A DNA stretch of 64,000 bases from Gordonia soli NBRC 108243 (GTDB lineage: Bacteria; Actinomycetota; Actinomycetes; Mycobacteriales; Mycobacteriaceae). The DNA lies in contig NZ_BANX01000033.1 in the NCBI RefSeq assembly GCF_000334455.1, forward strand, positions 62,001 to 126,000, written 5' to 3'. Shown here in pieces: positions 35,097 to 43,468 of the stretch. The notes beneath the pieces are model-generated. The model had not been told where the DNA came from, did no database searches, and saw nothing but the letters and a program-made list of their open reading frames with translations. How positions within the stretch are numbered: the stretch's first letter is position 1; each line of letters opens with the position of its first letter. The translations under genes and the position numbers were made by a program.

Positions 35097-36065
35097 TCAC
35101 AGAATGTCATCGAATCCGTCGCGGTCGCGGATCGGTGTCCGGGGTGTCGTGGCGACCGGTCCTGGCCGTCCGACGGATGCGGTTTCCGGACGTCGGCTCG
35201 TCGACGGCAACGGGCTCGCCTCGTCGTCGTCCAGATCGGACCATTCGGGTGCATTCCGCGCACGACGACGGTCGTTGAACCGCGCGAACTGGATGGCGAA
35301 CTCGAGCAAGACGGTCAGCGCGCCGGCCAGCGCCAACATGGTGAACGGGTCCGAACCGGGGGTCACCACCGCGGCGAACACGAACATCGCGAACACCATG
35401 CCTCGGCGCCATCGCTTCAGTCGTTCGTAGCTGAGCACGCCGACCAGATTCAGCGCGATGATGATCAGCGGCAGCTCGAAACTGACGCCGAAGATGATCA
35501 GCAGATGCAGCATGAAGCTGAAGTACTGGTCGCCGGCCAGGGCGGTGACCTGGACGTCGTTGCCGACCGTCAACAGGAAGTGGAAGGCCTTCGCCATGAC
35601 CAGGTAGGCGAGCACGGTACCGGTCACGAACAACAGCGCTGCCGAACTGACGAAGCCGACCGCGTACTTTCGTTCCTTGGACAGCAGCCCCGGGGTGATG
35701 AACTGCCACAACTGGTACAGCCATACGGGGCAGGCGAGCACGACGCCTGCGGTCAGGGCCACTTTGAGGCGGAGCATGAACTGGTCGAACGGGCCCGTCG
35801 CGAGCAGACGACACGACTCGTCGGCGGTCAGGTTGGCCCGTGACTCGGGCGGCAGGTCGCAGTACGGACCGCGCAACAGTTCACCGAGCGAGGTCAGGCC
35901 GAAGCCGTGGGTGTACCAGATGAAGCCGAACACGGTCGTCAGGGCGACCGCCAGCAGCGAGATGACCAGGCGGGTACGCAGTTCGAAGAGATGATCGACC
36001 AACGACATCGTGCCGTCGGGGTTGATCTTGCGTTTGCGGTACCTCGGGTCGAACGGGATCCGCAC
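35097..36065 (-). CDS. tatC: Sec-independent (Tat) translocase subunit TatC
   Basis: 322 residues with six transmembrane helices between about residues 30 and 265. [17 protein letters not shown] is the conserved N-terminal TatC box that contacts the twin-arginine signal. [27 protein letters not shown] is cut by family loops, and [11 protein letters not shown] is the conserved fifth helix start. The C-terminal tail (about 45 residues) is long, acidic and then Pro/Arg-rich. The start is GTG 36065. It is 20 bases after tatA. Confidence 0.96.
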   Translation of the reverse strand: MRIPFDPRYRKRKINPDGTMSLVDHLFELRTRLVISLLAVALTTVFGFIWYTHGFGLTSLGELLRGPYCDLPPESRANLTADESCRLLATGPFDQFMLRLKVALTAGVVLACPVWLYQLWQFITPGLLSKERKYAVGFVSSAALLFVTGTVLAYLVMAKAFHFLLTVGNDVQVTALAGDQYFSFMLHLLIIFGVSFELPLIIIALNLVGVLSYERLKRWRRGMVFAMFVFAAVVTPGSDPFTMLALAGALTVLLEFAIQFARFNDRRRARNAPEWSDLDDDEASPLPSTSRRPETASVGRPGPVATTPRTPIRDRDGFDDIL

Positions 36066-36085
36066 CAGATGACTCCGGCGAACCC

Positions 36086-36358
36086 CTACGCGGAGCGCTT
36101 CACGTCGTCACCGGAACGCCGCGGCGTCTCCGGGGCGGACTCACCCGCCGGCAACTCGCGCCGAGCATCGGAGGTCTCGGAAGCATCCTTGGGGGCGTCG
36201 GAGTCCTTGCCCTCGTTCTGCATCTCCTTGACCTCGCTCTTGAAGATGCGCAACGAGCGGCCGAGGCCACGGGCCGCGTCGGGGAGCTTCTTCGACCCGA
36301 ACAGGACGAGGAATACCAGCACAACGATGATGATGTGCCAAGGCTGCAGGGCACCCAT
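36086..36358 (-). CDS. tatA: Tat translocase pore subunit TatA
   Basis: 90 residues. A short N-terminus, a membrane helix ([15 protein letters not shown]), the hinge [22 protein letters not shown], and a polar acidic tail. These are the standard TatA features, with the FGSKKLPD hinge intact. It forms the protein-conducting oligomer for folded twin-arginine substrates together with TatC just downstream. No tatB is in the window. Confidence 0.97.
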   Translation of the reverse strand: MGALQPWHIIIVVLVFLVLFGSKKLPDAARGLGRSLRIFKSEVKEMQNEGKDSDAPKDASETSDARRELPAGESAPETPRRSGDDVKRSA

Positions 36359-36451
36359 GTTCTCTTACCTCCAGGTCGCGTCGTCTCTCATGCTACCCGA
36401 GTGTCCGACTCGCGACGCCGGACACCGGATGCGGATCTCCCAGAGCTGTGA

Positions 36452-37423
36452 TCAGCGGTATCGGGCCCGCGCGGCCGCAGCGGTGTCGGTGACCGCGCCG
36501 ACGATCTCGGGTTCGCCCACCAGACGGATCCGCCCACCGAAACCGAGCAGGAACCGTGCCAGCCACTCCGGTGATCCGTAGACCAGGCGGCCCCGCAGCG
36601 GCAGGCTCGGATCCGATCGGTCCCCGACCGGTTCGAGCGGGTCGATGAGGTAGTAGTCCAGGACCCACAGCTCCGACGCGTCGATCTCGATCTCCGCGGT
36701 CGGGAGTCCCGCGTCCTCGGACAGGATCGCCGACTGCGATGACGCCACCGCATCTCCGGGCGGTGTGGCGGGCTCGTCGAGCACGGTCGCAGCATCCACC
36801 CGGTCGAAGCGGAAGAGCCGCACACCGTCGCTGGAGCGGCACCACGCCTCGAGGTACGTGTTGTGATCGACCACCTGCAGTCGGATCGGGTCGACCACGC
36901 GCTCGCTGACGCTGTCTCGCGTCGCCGAGTAATACCGGATCGACAGAGCCCGACGTGATCGCACGGCTTCGCGGATGGCACCGACTATCGGCGACTCCTC
37001 GACGGAGTCACCATCGCCGTCCGGTCCGGTCACCGACGGGACGGTCGATCCGACAGCCCGTTCGATCTTTGCGATCGCACGGCGGGCCGCGTCCCGGTCG
37101 ACGGTGCCACGCGCGTCGACGAGCGCGCGCAACGCGACCAGCAGCGTGCTGGCCTCCGTGGTGGTGAGGCGGAGCGGACGGTTGATACCGGCGGTGAACC
37201 GGACGTCGACGACCCCCTCGCTGAACTCGATGTCGATGAGATCGCTCGGGTAGTAACCGGGTAGACCGCAGACGAAGAGTTGCTCGAGATCCTTGGTGAG
37301 CTGCCGCGGCGTGACGCCGAGGTCACGAGCGGCCTGATCGATCGAGATTCCTTGCCGTGCCAAGAAGTACGGCACGAGTGCGAGCAGTCGGCTGAGGCGG
37401 GACGGTTGAGCTGTGGTGGCCAT
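36452..37423 (-). CDS. pafC: WYL-domain transcription factor PafC
   Basis: 323 residues. An N-terminal winged-helix-like region (RLLALVPYFLARQGISIDQAARDLG) is followed by a WYL domain (YYSATRDSVSERVVDPIRLQVVDHNTYLEAW) and the WCX tail. With PafB it forms the regulator that activates mycobacterial DNA-damage genes independently of LexA/RecA. The ATG overlaps the pafB stop by one base, as expected for a co-translated pair. The Tyr of the WYL signature is replaced by a TYLEAW variant, usual for this family. Confidence 0.94.
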   Translation of the reverse strand: MATTAQPSRLSRLLALVPYFLARQGISIDQAARDLGVTPRQLTKDLEQLFVCGLPGYYPSDLIDIEFSEGVVDVRFTAGINRPLRLTTTEASTLLVALRALVDARGTVDRDAARRAIAKIERAVGSTVPSVTGPDGDGDSVEESPIVGAIREAVRSRRALSIRYYSATRDSVSERVVDPIRLQVVDHNTYLEAWCRSSDGVRLFRFDRVDAATVLDEPATPPGDAVASSQSAILSEDAGLPTAEIEIDASELWVLDYYLIDPLEPVGDRSDPSLPLRGRLVYGSPEWLARFLLGFGGRIRLVGEPEIVGAVTDTAAAARARYR

Positions 37424-38415
37424 CAGACACCCGCTCCGACGAGTGCGTCGAGTGCTGCGACCACCGACGCCCGGAGTTCCGGCGGCGCCAGGACCACGGC
37501 GTCGGCACCGACCCCGAGGACGAGTCGGGCCAGCGTCGAGAGCGAACGGATCTCGATGGTCAACTCGTCACCGGGTTCGCCGTCGAGATCGGAGGGCGCG
37601 CTGGAGGCGGCGATCCGTCGCAGACCGGCAGCGCGATCACGCGCCACCCAGATCCGTGCGGTCCGGCCGTCGGCTCCGGCCGCCGAGTCGACCGCGGCGG
37701 CCACGATCCGCTGCAGGTCGGTCCCGGCCGGGATCGACACCACACCGGCGGAACCGGTCGTGGAGAGCGCCGAGATGCGGGACAAGCGGAACGTGCGGGT
37801 CGCCTCGCGGTCGAGGTCGTGTCCGACCACATACCAGCGGCCACGATAGGTGACCACTCCCCACGGCTCGAAACGGCGCGGCACCGGCGACGATGCCGAT
37901 CCCGGGCGATAGTCGAAACGGACCGCATAGCCCTGACCGATGGCGTTCAACAGGGCGGCGAGCACGGTCTCCGACCCCATCGAACGAGATGATCCGGCCG
38001 CCGAGATACCGATCTCGTCCTCGGCGCGGACATCGAACCCGGCCGCCCGCAGCTTGAGCACCGCGGTCTGGGAGATCGCCGACACCTCGGGGGTGTCCCA
38101 GAGGGCCGCCGCCATGGCGATGGCGGCCGCCTCGTCGCGATCGAGACTGATGTCGGGCAGCTCGTAGCTGTCACGGTTGATGCGATATCCGTCCGCGCCG
38201 CCACTCATCGGCGACCGGCCGGTCACCAGCGGGATGCCCAGATCCCGCAACTCGGTCTTGTCCCGCTCGAACATCCTGTTGAAGGCCTCGTCGGACTGAC
38301 CGTCGTCGTTGTACCCCGCGACGTTCTTGCGGATGTACTCGGCCGTGACGTACTGACGGGTGGACAGCAGACAGATCACCAGGTTGAGCAGGCGCTCCAC
38401 TTTCGAGGTAGCCAC
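37423..38415 (-). CDS. pafB: WYL-domain transcription factor PafB
   Basis: 330 residues from GTG 38415. The N-terminal HTH region VERLLNLVICLLSTRQYVTAEYIRKNV is followed by MFERDKTELRDLGIPL, then the WYL domain (VRFDYRPGSA, RFEPWGVVTYRGRWYVVGHDLD) and a C-terminal WCX domain. It is the partner of PafC in the DNA-damage regulator. The frame is open further upstream, but the GTG chosen is preceded by TAAGCT with a 7-base spacer, which fits a leaderless message starting in the short gap behind pafA. Confidence 0.93.
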   Translation of the reverse strand: MATSKVERLLNLVICLLSTRQYVTAEYIRKNVAGYNDDGQSDEAFNRMFERDKTELRDLGIPLVTGRSPMSGGADGYRINRDSYELPDISLDRDEAAAIAMAAALWDTPEVSAISQTAVLKLRAAGFDVRAEDEIGISAAGSSRSMGSETVLAALLNAIGQGYAVRFDYRPGSASSPVPRRFEPWGVVTYRGRWYVVGHDLDREATRTFRLSRISALSTTGSAGVVSIPAGTDLQRIVAAAVDSAAGADGRTARIWVARDRAAGLRRIAASSAPSDLDGEPGDELTIEIRSLSTLARLVLGVGADAVVLAPPELRASVVAALDALVGAGV

Positions 38416-38422
38416 CTGAGTC

Positions 38423-38428
38423 AGCTTA
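38423..38428 (-). promoter_or_regulatory. -10 box of pafBC
   Basis: TAAGCT followed by seven bases and the pafB GTG. It lies inside the 17-base gap after the pafA stop, so pafBC can be expressed apart from pafA. Confidence 0.5.
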
Positions 38429-38432
38429 GAGG

Positions 38433-39791
38433 TCACATGGACGCGATGAGGCGATCGACTCGCTCGTCGACAGAGCGGAACGGGTCCTTGCACAGGACCG
38501 TTCGTTGAGCCTGGTCGTTGAGCTTGAGGTGGACCCAGTCGACGGTGAAGTCGCGGCCGGCCTTCTGCGCGGCCGAGATGAAGTCACCGCGAAGCTTCGC
38601 CCGCGTGGTCTGCGGCGGCTCGTTGACCGCCGTCGCGATGGCCTCGTCGGTGGTCGCCCGTGCGACCAGCCCCTTGCGGGTGAGGACGTCGAAGACACCG
38701 CGGCCACGCTTGATGTCATGAAACGCCAGGTCGAGCTGGGCGATCTTCGGGTCGGACAGATCCATCGAGTACCGATCCTGGTAGCGCTGGAACAACTTGC
38801 GCTTGATCACCCAGTCGACCTCGGTGTCGACACCGGAGAAATCGTCGGACTCCACGGCGTCCAGCATCCGACCCCACAGATCCACGACCTTCGACATCTC
38901 CGGGTCGGGACGTCGGTTGGCCATGTGCTCGACGGCGCGGGCGTAGTACTCGCGCTGGATGTCGAGAGCGCTGGCCTGCCGTCCACCGGCCAATCGCACG
39001 GGACGACGGCCGGTGGGATCGTGACTGACCTCGCGGATCGCACGGATCGGGTTGTCCAGCGCGAAGTCGCGGAACGGCACCCCCGCCTCGATCATCTCGA
39101 GTACCAATGCCGCCGACCCCACCTTGAGCAGGGTCGTCATCTCGGCCATGTTCGAGTCGCCGACGATCACGTGCAGCCTGCGGTACTTCTCGGCATCGGC
39201 GTGCGGCTCGTCGCGGGTGTTGATGATCGGCCGCGAGCGCGTCGTCGCCGAGGACACACCCTCCCAGATGTGCTCGGCACGCTGCGACAGGCAGAAGGTC
39301 GCCGCCTTGGGCGTCTGCAGCACCTTGCCTGCGCCACAGATCAGCTGCCGGGTGACCAGGAAGGGCAGCAGGACGTCGGAGATGCGTGAGAACTCGCCGG
39401 CACGGACCACTAGGTAGTTCTCGTGGCAGCCGTAGGAGTTGCCCGCCGAGTCGGTGTTGTTCTTGAACAGGTAGATGTCGCCGCCGATACCCTCGTCGGC
39501 GAGTCGCTGCTCGGCATCGATGAGCAGGTCCTCGAGGACGAGCTCGCCCGCGCGGTCGTGGTTGATCAGTTGGATCAGGCTGTCGCACTCGGCAGTCGCG
39601 TACTCGGGGTGGGAGCCGACGTCGAGATACAGCCGGGCGCCGTTCTGGAGGAACACATTGGACGACCGCCCCCACGAGACCACCCGGCGGAACAGATACC
39701 GGGCGACCTCGTCAGGACTCAGTCGCCGATGACCATGGAAGGTGCATGTGACACCGAACTCTGTCTCGATGCCCATGATTCGACGCTGCAC
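38433..39791 (-). CDS. pafA: Pup-protein ligase PafA
   Basis: 452 residues. PafA ligates deamidated Pup (C-terminal Glu) to lysines of target proteins using ATP. The N-terminal catalytic strand [10 protein letters not shown] holds the Mg/ATP Glu residues. Asp57 in [15 protein letters not shown] is the catalytic base. [21 protein letters not shown] and [19 protein letters not shown] are family blocks shared with Dop, and the C-terminal small domain binds the Pup helix. GTG 39791 is preceded by TAGGGT and a 7-base spacer, so the message is leaderless. Confidence 0.98.
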   Translation of the reverse strand: MQRRIMGIETEFGVTCTFHGHRRLSPDEVARYLFRRVVSWGRSSNVFLQNGARLYLDVGSHPEYATAECDSLIQLINHDRAGELVLEDLLIDAEQRLADEGIGGDIYLFKNNTDSAGNSYGCHENYLVVRAGEFSRISDVLLPFLVTRQLICGAGKVLQTPKAATFCLSQRAEHIWEGVSSATTRSRPIINTRDEPHADAEKYRRLHVIVGDSNMAEMTTLLKVGSAALVLEMIEAGVPFRDFALDNPIRAIREVSHDPTGRRPVRLAGGRQASALDIQREYYARAVEHMANRRPDPEMSKVVDLWGRMLDAVESDDFSGVDTEVDWVIKRKLFQRYQDRYSMDLSDPKIAQLDLAFHDIKRGRGVFDVLTRKGLVARATTDEAIATAVNEPPQTTRAKLRGDFISAAQKAGRDFTVDWVHLKLNDQAQRTVLCKDPFRSVDERVDRLIASM

Positions 39792-39798
39792 GGCTTCA

Positions 39799-39804
39799 AC
39801 CCTA
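39799..39804 (-). promoter_or_regulatory. -10 box of pafA
   Basis: TAGGGT, seven bases, then the GTG at 39791. pafA therefore has its own promoter separate from the prc operon. Confidence 0.55.
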
Positions 39805-39854
39805 CTCGTGAACTGCTGCGCGGATGTGATGACGCGACGGCGCGATCGCGGTGG

Positions 39855-40655
39855 TCAGGACTCGCTTCCGTCCGTGTCGGCAGAGGCATCGTCCACCGAT
39901 TCGGCCGCCGCGACCGTCGGCAACAGGCCTTCGACGGTCACCGCGGAGAAGCGCCGGAACGCACGACGCGGCCGGTTGTGATCGAGGATGGCGACCTCGA
40001 GGTCACCCGCCTGCAGCACCCGCGGTTCGGGGGTTGGCTGCGCCGTGGCCGATGTCGACGAGCCGTTTCCGGCAGCCTCGGGTGGCGTCTGCAATGCCGT
40101 GACGGCCAGCCGGACCGCGGCCTCCAGATCCAGATCAGGCGCGTAGTTCTCACGCAGCGCCGCCGCGATCGACTCGGTCGCGCCGCCCATCACCAGGAAC
40201 CGCGTCTCGTCGGAGATCGAACCGTCGTAGCTGATCCGGTACAGCTGAGACGGTTTCGGCTTGCCCGGCTTGGAGACCTCGGCAACGCACAGCTCGACCT
40301 CGTAGGGCTTGGGCTGCTCGGTGAAGACCGCGCCCAGCGAGTTCGCGTACGCGTTGGCCAGCGACAACCCCGAGACGTCGGCACGGTCGTAGCTGTAGCC
40401 GCGCATGTCGGCGAGCTGGATGCCTGCCTTGCGCAGGCTCTCGAACTCGTTGTACTTGCCGACCGCCGCGAAGCCGATCCGGTCGTAGATCTCGCTGACC
40501 TTGCGGAGCGTGTTGGAGGGGTTCTCGGCCACGAACAGCACCCCGTCGGCATAGGTCAGGGCCACGACGCTGCGGCCACGTGCGATGCCCTTACGCGCCA
40601 ACTCCGAGCGATCACGCATGATCTGCTCGGCACTGGCGTAATACGGGAAGGTCAC
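39855..40655 (-). CDS. prcA: 20S proteasome alpha subunit PrcA
   Basis: 266 residues. The N-terminal alpha-helix [26 protein letters not shown] forms the gate and the PrcA signature. [28 protein letters not shown] continues the beta-sandwich. The outer seven-membered ring binds Mpa. It has no catalytic Thr. The Ala/Thr/Pro-rich C-terminal tail is variable. It overlaps prcB by 4 bases, giving the pup-prcB-prcA operon. Confidence 0.97.
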   Translation of the reverse strand: MTFPYYASAEQIMRDRSELARKGIARGRSVVALTYADGVLFVAENPSNTLRKVSEIYDRIGFAAVGKYNEFESLRKAGIQLADMRGYSYDRADVSGLSLANAYANSLGAVFTEQPKPYEVELCVAEVSKPGKPKPSQLYRISYDGSISDETRFLVMGGATESIAAALRENYAPDLDLEAAVRLAVTALQTPPEAAGNGSSTSATAQPTPEPRVLQAGDLEVAILDHNRPRRAFRRFSAVTVEGLLPTVAAAESVDDASADTDGSES

Positions 40656-41530
40656 AGCGCTCCCCTTTCGTGTTCCGCGGCCCGACGTTCGATCACCGCG
40701 CGCGCGGCCTCCTCGATGGCGGCCTGACCCACCTCGTGAGCGCCGTCGGGTCCGACGGTCACCGCGGTCGGGTAGATCGCCCGGACGATGTCCGGGCCAC
40801 CGGTCGCCGAATCGTCGTCGGCCGCGTCGTAGAGCGATTCCACCGCGATCGCGAGAGCAGATGCCGCATCCAGGTCTGCTCGGTACAGCTTCTTCAAGGA
40901 CGACTTGGCGAACACCGAACCGGAGCCGATCGAGGTGTACCCGCCGAACTCCTCGTGCCGATCGCCCGCGACGTCGAAGGAGAAGATCCGGCCACGTTCG
41001 GTCGGGTCGTCGTGGTCGCTGTCGAAGCCGACCAGCAGCGGGATGGCCGCCAGCCCCTGCAGTGCCGCACCGAGATTGCCGCGCACCATGGACGCCAGGC
41101 GACTCACCTTGCCGTCGAGCGTCAGCGAGACGCCCTCGATCTTCTCGTAGTGCTCCAATTCCACCGCGAACAACCGGACCATCTCCAACGCGATCCCGGC
41201 GGTGCCGGCGATACCGGCGGCCGAGTACTCGTCGGTGATGTGCACCTTCTGCACGTCCCGGTTGGCGATGAGGTTGCCCGCCGTCGCACGTCGGTCGCCC
41301 GCGAGGATCACCCCGCCGGGGTACGACACGGCGACGATCGTCGTCCCGTGTGGGATGTCGCCGGTGTCCACTCCGCTCGCGAAGCCGGTCAACCGGTCAG
41401 CCCGACTCTGCGGCAACTGATCCGGCGCGTGGACGCGCAGGAACTCGCTGAACGACGAGATGTCGGCGCCGTAGGACGGCGAGTGGCGATGCGAAGGGGT
41501 CGGGGGCAGGGAGTCGAATCCGCCGCTCAC
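40652..41530 (-). CDS. prcB: 20S proteasome beta subunit PrcB
   Basis: 292 residues. A propeptide of 62 residues precedes the autocatalytic site, DIPHG-Thr63[11 protein letters not shown], so mature PrcB begins with Thr63. [15 protein letters not shown] (Asp, Arg/Lys of the active site) and the [17 protein letters not shown] loop are typical. It forms the two inner rings of the proteasome. Translation is coupled to pup (stop/start ATGA) and to prcA. Confidence 0.97.
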   Translation of the reverse strand: MSGGFDSLPPTPSHRHSPSYGADISSFSEFLRVHAPDQLPQSRADRLTGFASGVDTGDIPHGTTIVAVSYPGGVILAGDRRATAGNLIANRDVQKVHITDEYSAAGIAGTAGIALEMVRLFAVELEHYEKIEGVSLTLDGKVSRLASMVRGNLGAALQGLAAIPLLVGFDSDHDDPTERGRIFSFDVAGDRHEEFGGYTSIGSGSVFAKSSLKKLYRADLDAASALAIAVESLYDAADDDSATGGPDIVRAIYPTAVTVGPDGAHEVGQAAIEEAARAVIERRAAEHERGAL

Positions 41531-41718
41531 TGGCCACCCTTCTGCACGTATGCGCGCACGAAGTCCTCGGCGTTCTCCTCGAGCACGTCGTCGATCTCGT
41601 CCAGCAGGTCGTCGGTGTCCTCGGCAAGCTTCTCGCGTCGTTCCTGACCGGCACCGCCATCCGAACCGATGTCACCATCGTCGTCGCCGCCACCGCGCTT
41701 GGTCTGTTCCTGCGCCAT
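41527..41718 (-). CDS. pup: Prokaryotic ubiquitin-like protein Pup
   Basis: 63 residues, disordered and acidic in the middle ([11 protein letters not shown]), with the C-terminal helix ([28 protein letters not shown]) and the terminal Gly-Gly-Gln. Ending in Gln means Dop must deamidate it to Glu before PafA can use it. The N-terminal region starts proteasomal unfolding and the helix binds the Mpa coiled coil. A strong AAGGAGGCAGCAG ribosome-binding site precedes the ATG. Confidence 0.98.
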   Translation of the reverse strand: MAQEQTKRGGGDDDGDIGSDGGAGQERREKLAEDTDDLLDEIDDVLEENAEDFVRAYVQKGGQ

Positions 41719-41792
41719 CTGCTGCCTCCTTGACCGATCCGCCCGAACGGGACATCAGTGTCCGCGTCGAGAATTCGAAATCGCGTAGTGAC

Positions 41793-41798
41793 ACCCTA
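41793..41798 (-). promoter_or_regulatory. Probable -10 box of pup-prcB-prcA
   Basis: TAGGGT lies 75 bases upstream of the pup ATG. A leader with a strong ribosome-binding site would follow. No clear -35. Confidence 0.35.
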
Positions 41799-41834
41799 CC
41801 GGCGAGCAGGCCCCGGCGTGGTGAAGCCCGACGG

Positions 41835-41855
41835 GGTGAGGCGCGCCGCCTCACC
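41835..41855 (-). terminator. Terminator hairpin between dop and pup
   Basis: GGTGAGGCG and CGCCTCACC pair perfectly (9 bp) around a 3-base loop, 17-37 bases after the dop stop. There is no T-run. It probably separates dop from the pup operon, at least partly. Confidence 0.6.
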
Positions 41856-41871
41856 GGCACCGGCAGGCCGG

Positions 41872-43371
41872 TCAGGTGGTGAGCTGCTCGACGAGTTCGG
41901 CGGCGGAGTCGACGGAGTCGAGCAGCTCGCCGACGTGGGCCCGACTACCGCGCAACGGCTCGAGGGTCGGGATGCGCACGAGTGAGTCGCCGCCCAGGTC
42001 GAAGATCACCGAATCCCAGCTCGCCGCCGCGACATCGGCCCCGAACCGTCGCAGGCACTCACCACGGAAGTAGGCGCGGGTGTTGTCCGGCGGCGTCGTG
42101 ATCGCCGCGGTCACGTCGTTCTCGTCGACCAGGCGTCGCATCGAACCCCGCGCGACGAGGCGGTTGTACAGCCCTTTGTCCAACCGGACGTCGGAGTACT
42201 GGAGGTCGATCAGGTGCAGGCGCGGCGCCGACCACCCCAATCCCTCACGCTGGCGGAAACCCTCCAGCAGACGGAGCTTGGCCGGCCAGTCGAGGATGTC
42301 GGCACACTCGAGCGGGTCGCGCTCGAGCTTGTCGAGTACGTCGGCCCAAGTGGCCAGTACGTGTGCTGCACGCTCGTCGTCGGAGTGTTCGGCGTCGTGG
42401 AACTTCTGGCAGCGGGCGAGGTATTCACGCTGCAGGGCCAGTCCGGTCAGTTCCCGACCGCTGGTCAGGGCCACGGTCGCGGTCAGTCCGGGGTCGTGGC
42501 TGATGGTGTGCACCGCCTGGACCGGACGCGCCAACTCGAGGTCGGAGAGGTCGACGCCCGCCTCGATGAGGTCCAGGACCAGCGCCGTGGTGCCGACCTT
42601 GAGATAGGTCGACGTCTCGGCGAGGTTCGCGTCGCCGATGATCACGTGCAGCCGGCGGTACCGCTCGGGATCGGCGTGTGGCTCGTCGCGGGTGTTGATG
42701 ATGCCGCGCTTGAGGGTGGTCTCGAGTCCGACCTCGACCTCGATGTAGTCCGACCGCTGCGACAGCTGGTATCCGGCATCGTCACCGGACTGTCCGATGC
42801 CGACACGGCCCGATCCGGTGATCACCTGACGCGAAGCGAAGAACGGGGTGAGGCCCGCGATGATGGCGGTGAACGGGGTGTCGCGGTTCATCAGGTAGTT
42901 CTCGTGTGTGCCGTACGAGGCACCCTTGCCGTCGATGTTGTTCTTGTACAACTGCAGCTTCGGTGCGCCAGGGACGCTTGCGACGTGCCGGGCGGCCGCT
43001 TCCATGACCCGCTCTCCGGCCTTGTCCCAGATCACGGCGTCGAGTGGATCGGTGACCTCGGGTGCCGAGTACTCCGGATGCGCGTGGTCGACGTAGAGGC
43101 GGGCACCGTTGGTGAGGATCATGTTGGCGGCACCGATCTCGTCGGCGTCGATGATCGGCGCCGGGCCCGATCCACGACCGAGGTCGAATCCGCGCGCGTC
43201 CCGCAGCGGCGATTCGACCTCGTAATCCCACCGGGTGCGCTTGGCCCGTGGAATGCCGGCGGCGGCCGCGTAGGCGAGGACTGCCTGGGTCGAGGTCATG
43301 ATCGGGTTCGCGGTCGGGTCGCCGGGAGCGGAGATGCCGTACTCGACCTCGGTGCCGATGATTCGCTGCAT
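41872..43371 (-). CDS. dop: Pup deamidase/depupylase Dop
   Basis: 499 residues from ATG 43371. Dop deamidates the Pup C-terminal Gln and removes Pup from conjugates. Glu8 in GTEVEYGIS binds the ATP/metal and Asp95 in [16 protein letters not shown] is the catalytic nucleophile. The Dop-loop region is [35 protein letters not shown] and [21 protein letters not shown] are blocks shared with PafA, and it lacks the Paf[12 protein letters not shown] spacing. The frame extends upstream, but a TACCCT box 6 bases before this ATG and the conserved [12 protein letters not shown] start fix it. Confidence 0.98.
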   Translation of the reverse strand: MQRIIGTEVEYGISAPGDPTANPIMTSTQAVLAYAAAAGIPRAKRTRWDYEVESPLRDARGFDLGRGSGPAPIIDADEIGAANMILTNGARLYVDHAHPEYSAPEVTDPLDAVIWDKAGERVMEAAARHVASVPGAPKLQLYKNNIDGKGASYGTHENYLMNRDTPFTAIIAGLTPFFASRQVITGSGRVGIGQSGDDAGYQLSQRSDYIEVEVGLETTLKRGIINTRDEPHADPERYRRLHVIIGDANLAETSTYLKVGTTALVLDLIEAGVDLSDLELARPVQAVHTISHDPGLTATVALTSGRELTGLALQREYLARCQKFHDAEHSDDERAAHVLATWADVLDKLERDPLECADILDWPAKLRLLEGFRQREGLGWSAPRLHLIDLQYSDVRLDKGLYNRLVARGSMRRLVDENDVTAAITTPPDNTRAYFRGECLRRFGADVAAASWDSVIFDLGGDSLVRIPTLEPLRGSRAHVGELLDSVDSAAELVEQLTT

Positions 43372-43377
43372 GCTACG

Positions 43378-43383
43378 AGGGTA
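43378..43383 (-). promoter_or_regulatory. -10 box of dop
   Basis: TACCCT lies six bases before the dop ATG at 43371. Leaderless. Confidence 0.45.
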
Positions 43384-43454
43384 GATGCAGCCGGGCCGGA
43401 AGCGGTCCGCCGGGTGAACTGCCGTGCAGGGATCGCGCGACGGCCTCGGCATGG

Positions 43455-43460
43455 GTAGCG
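43455..43460 (+). promoter_or_regulatory. -10 box of glgP
   Basis: TAGCGT is followed by eight bases and the GTG at 43469. Leaderless. Confidence 0.4.
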
Positions 43461-43468
43461 TTCGGCGC

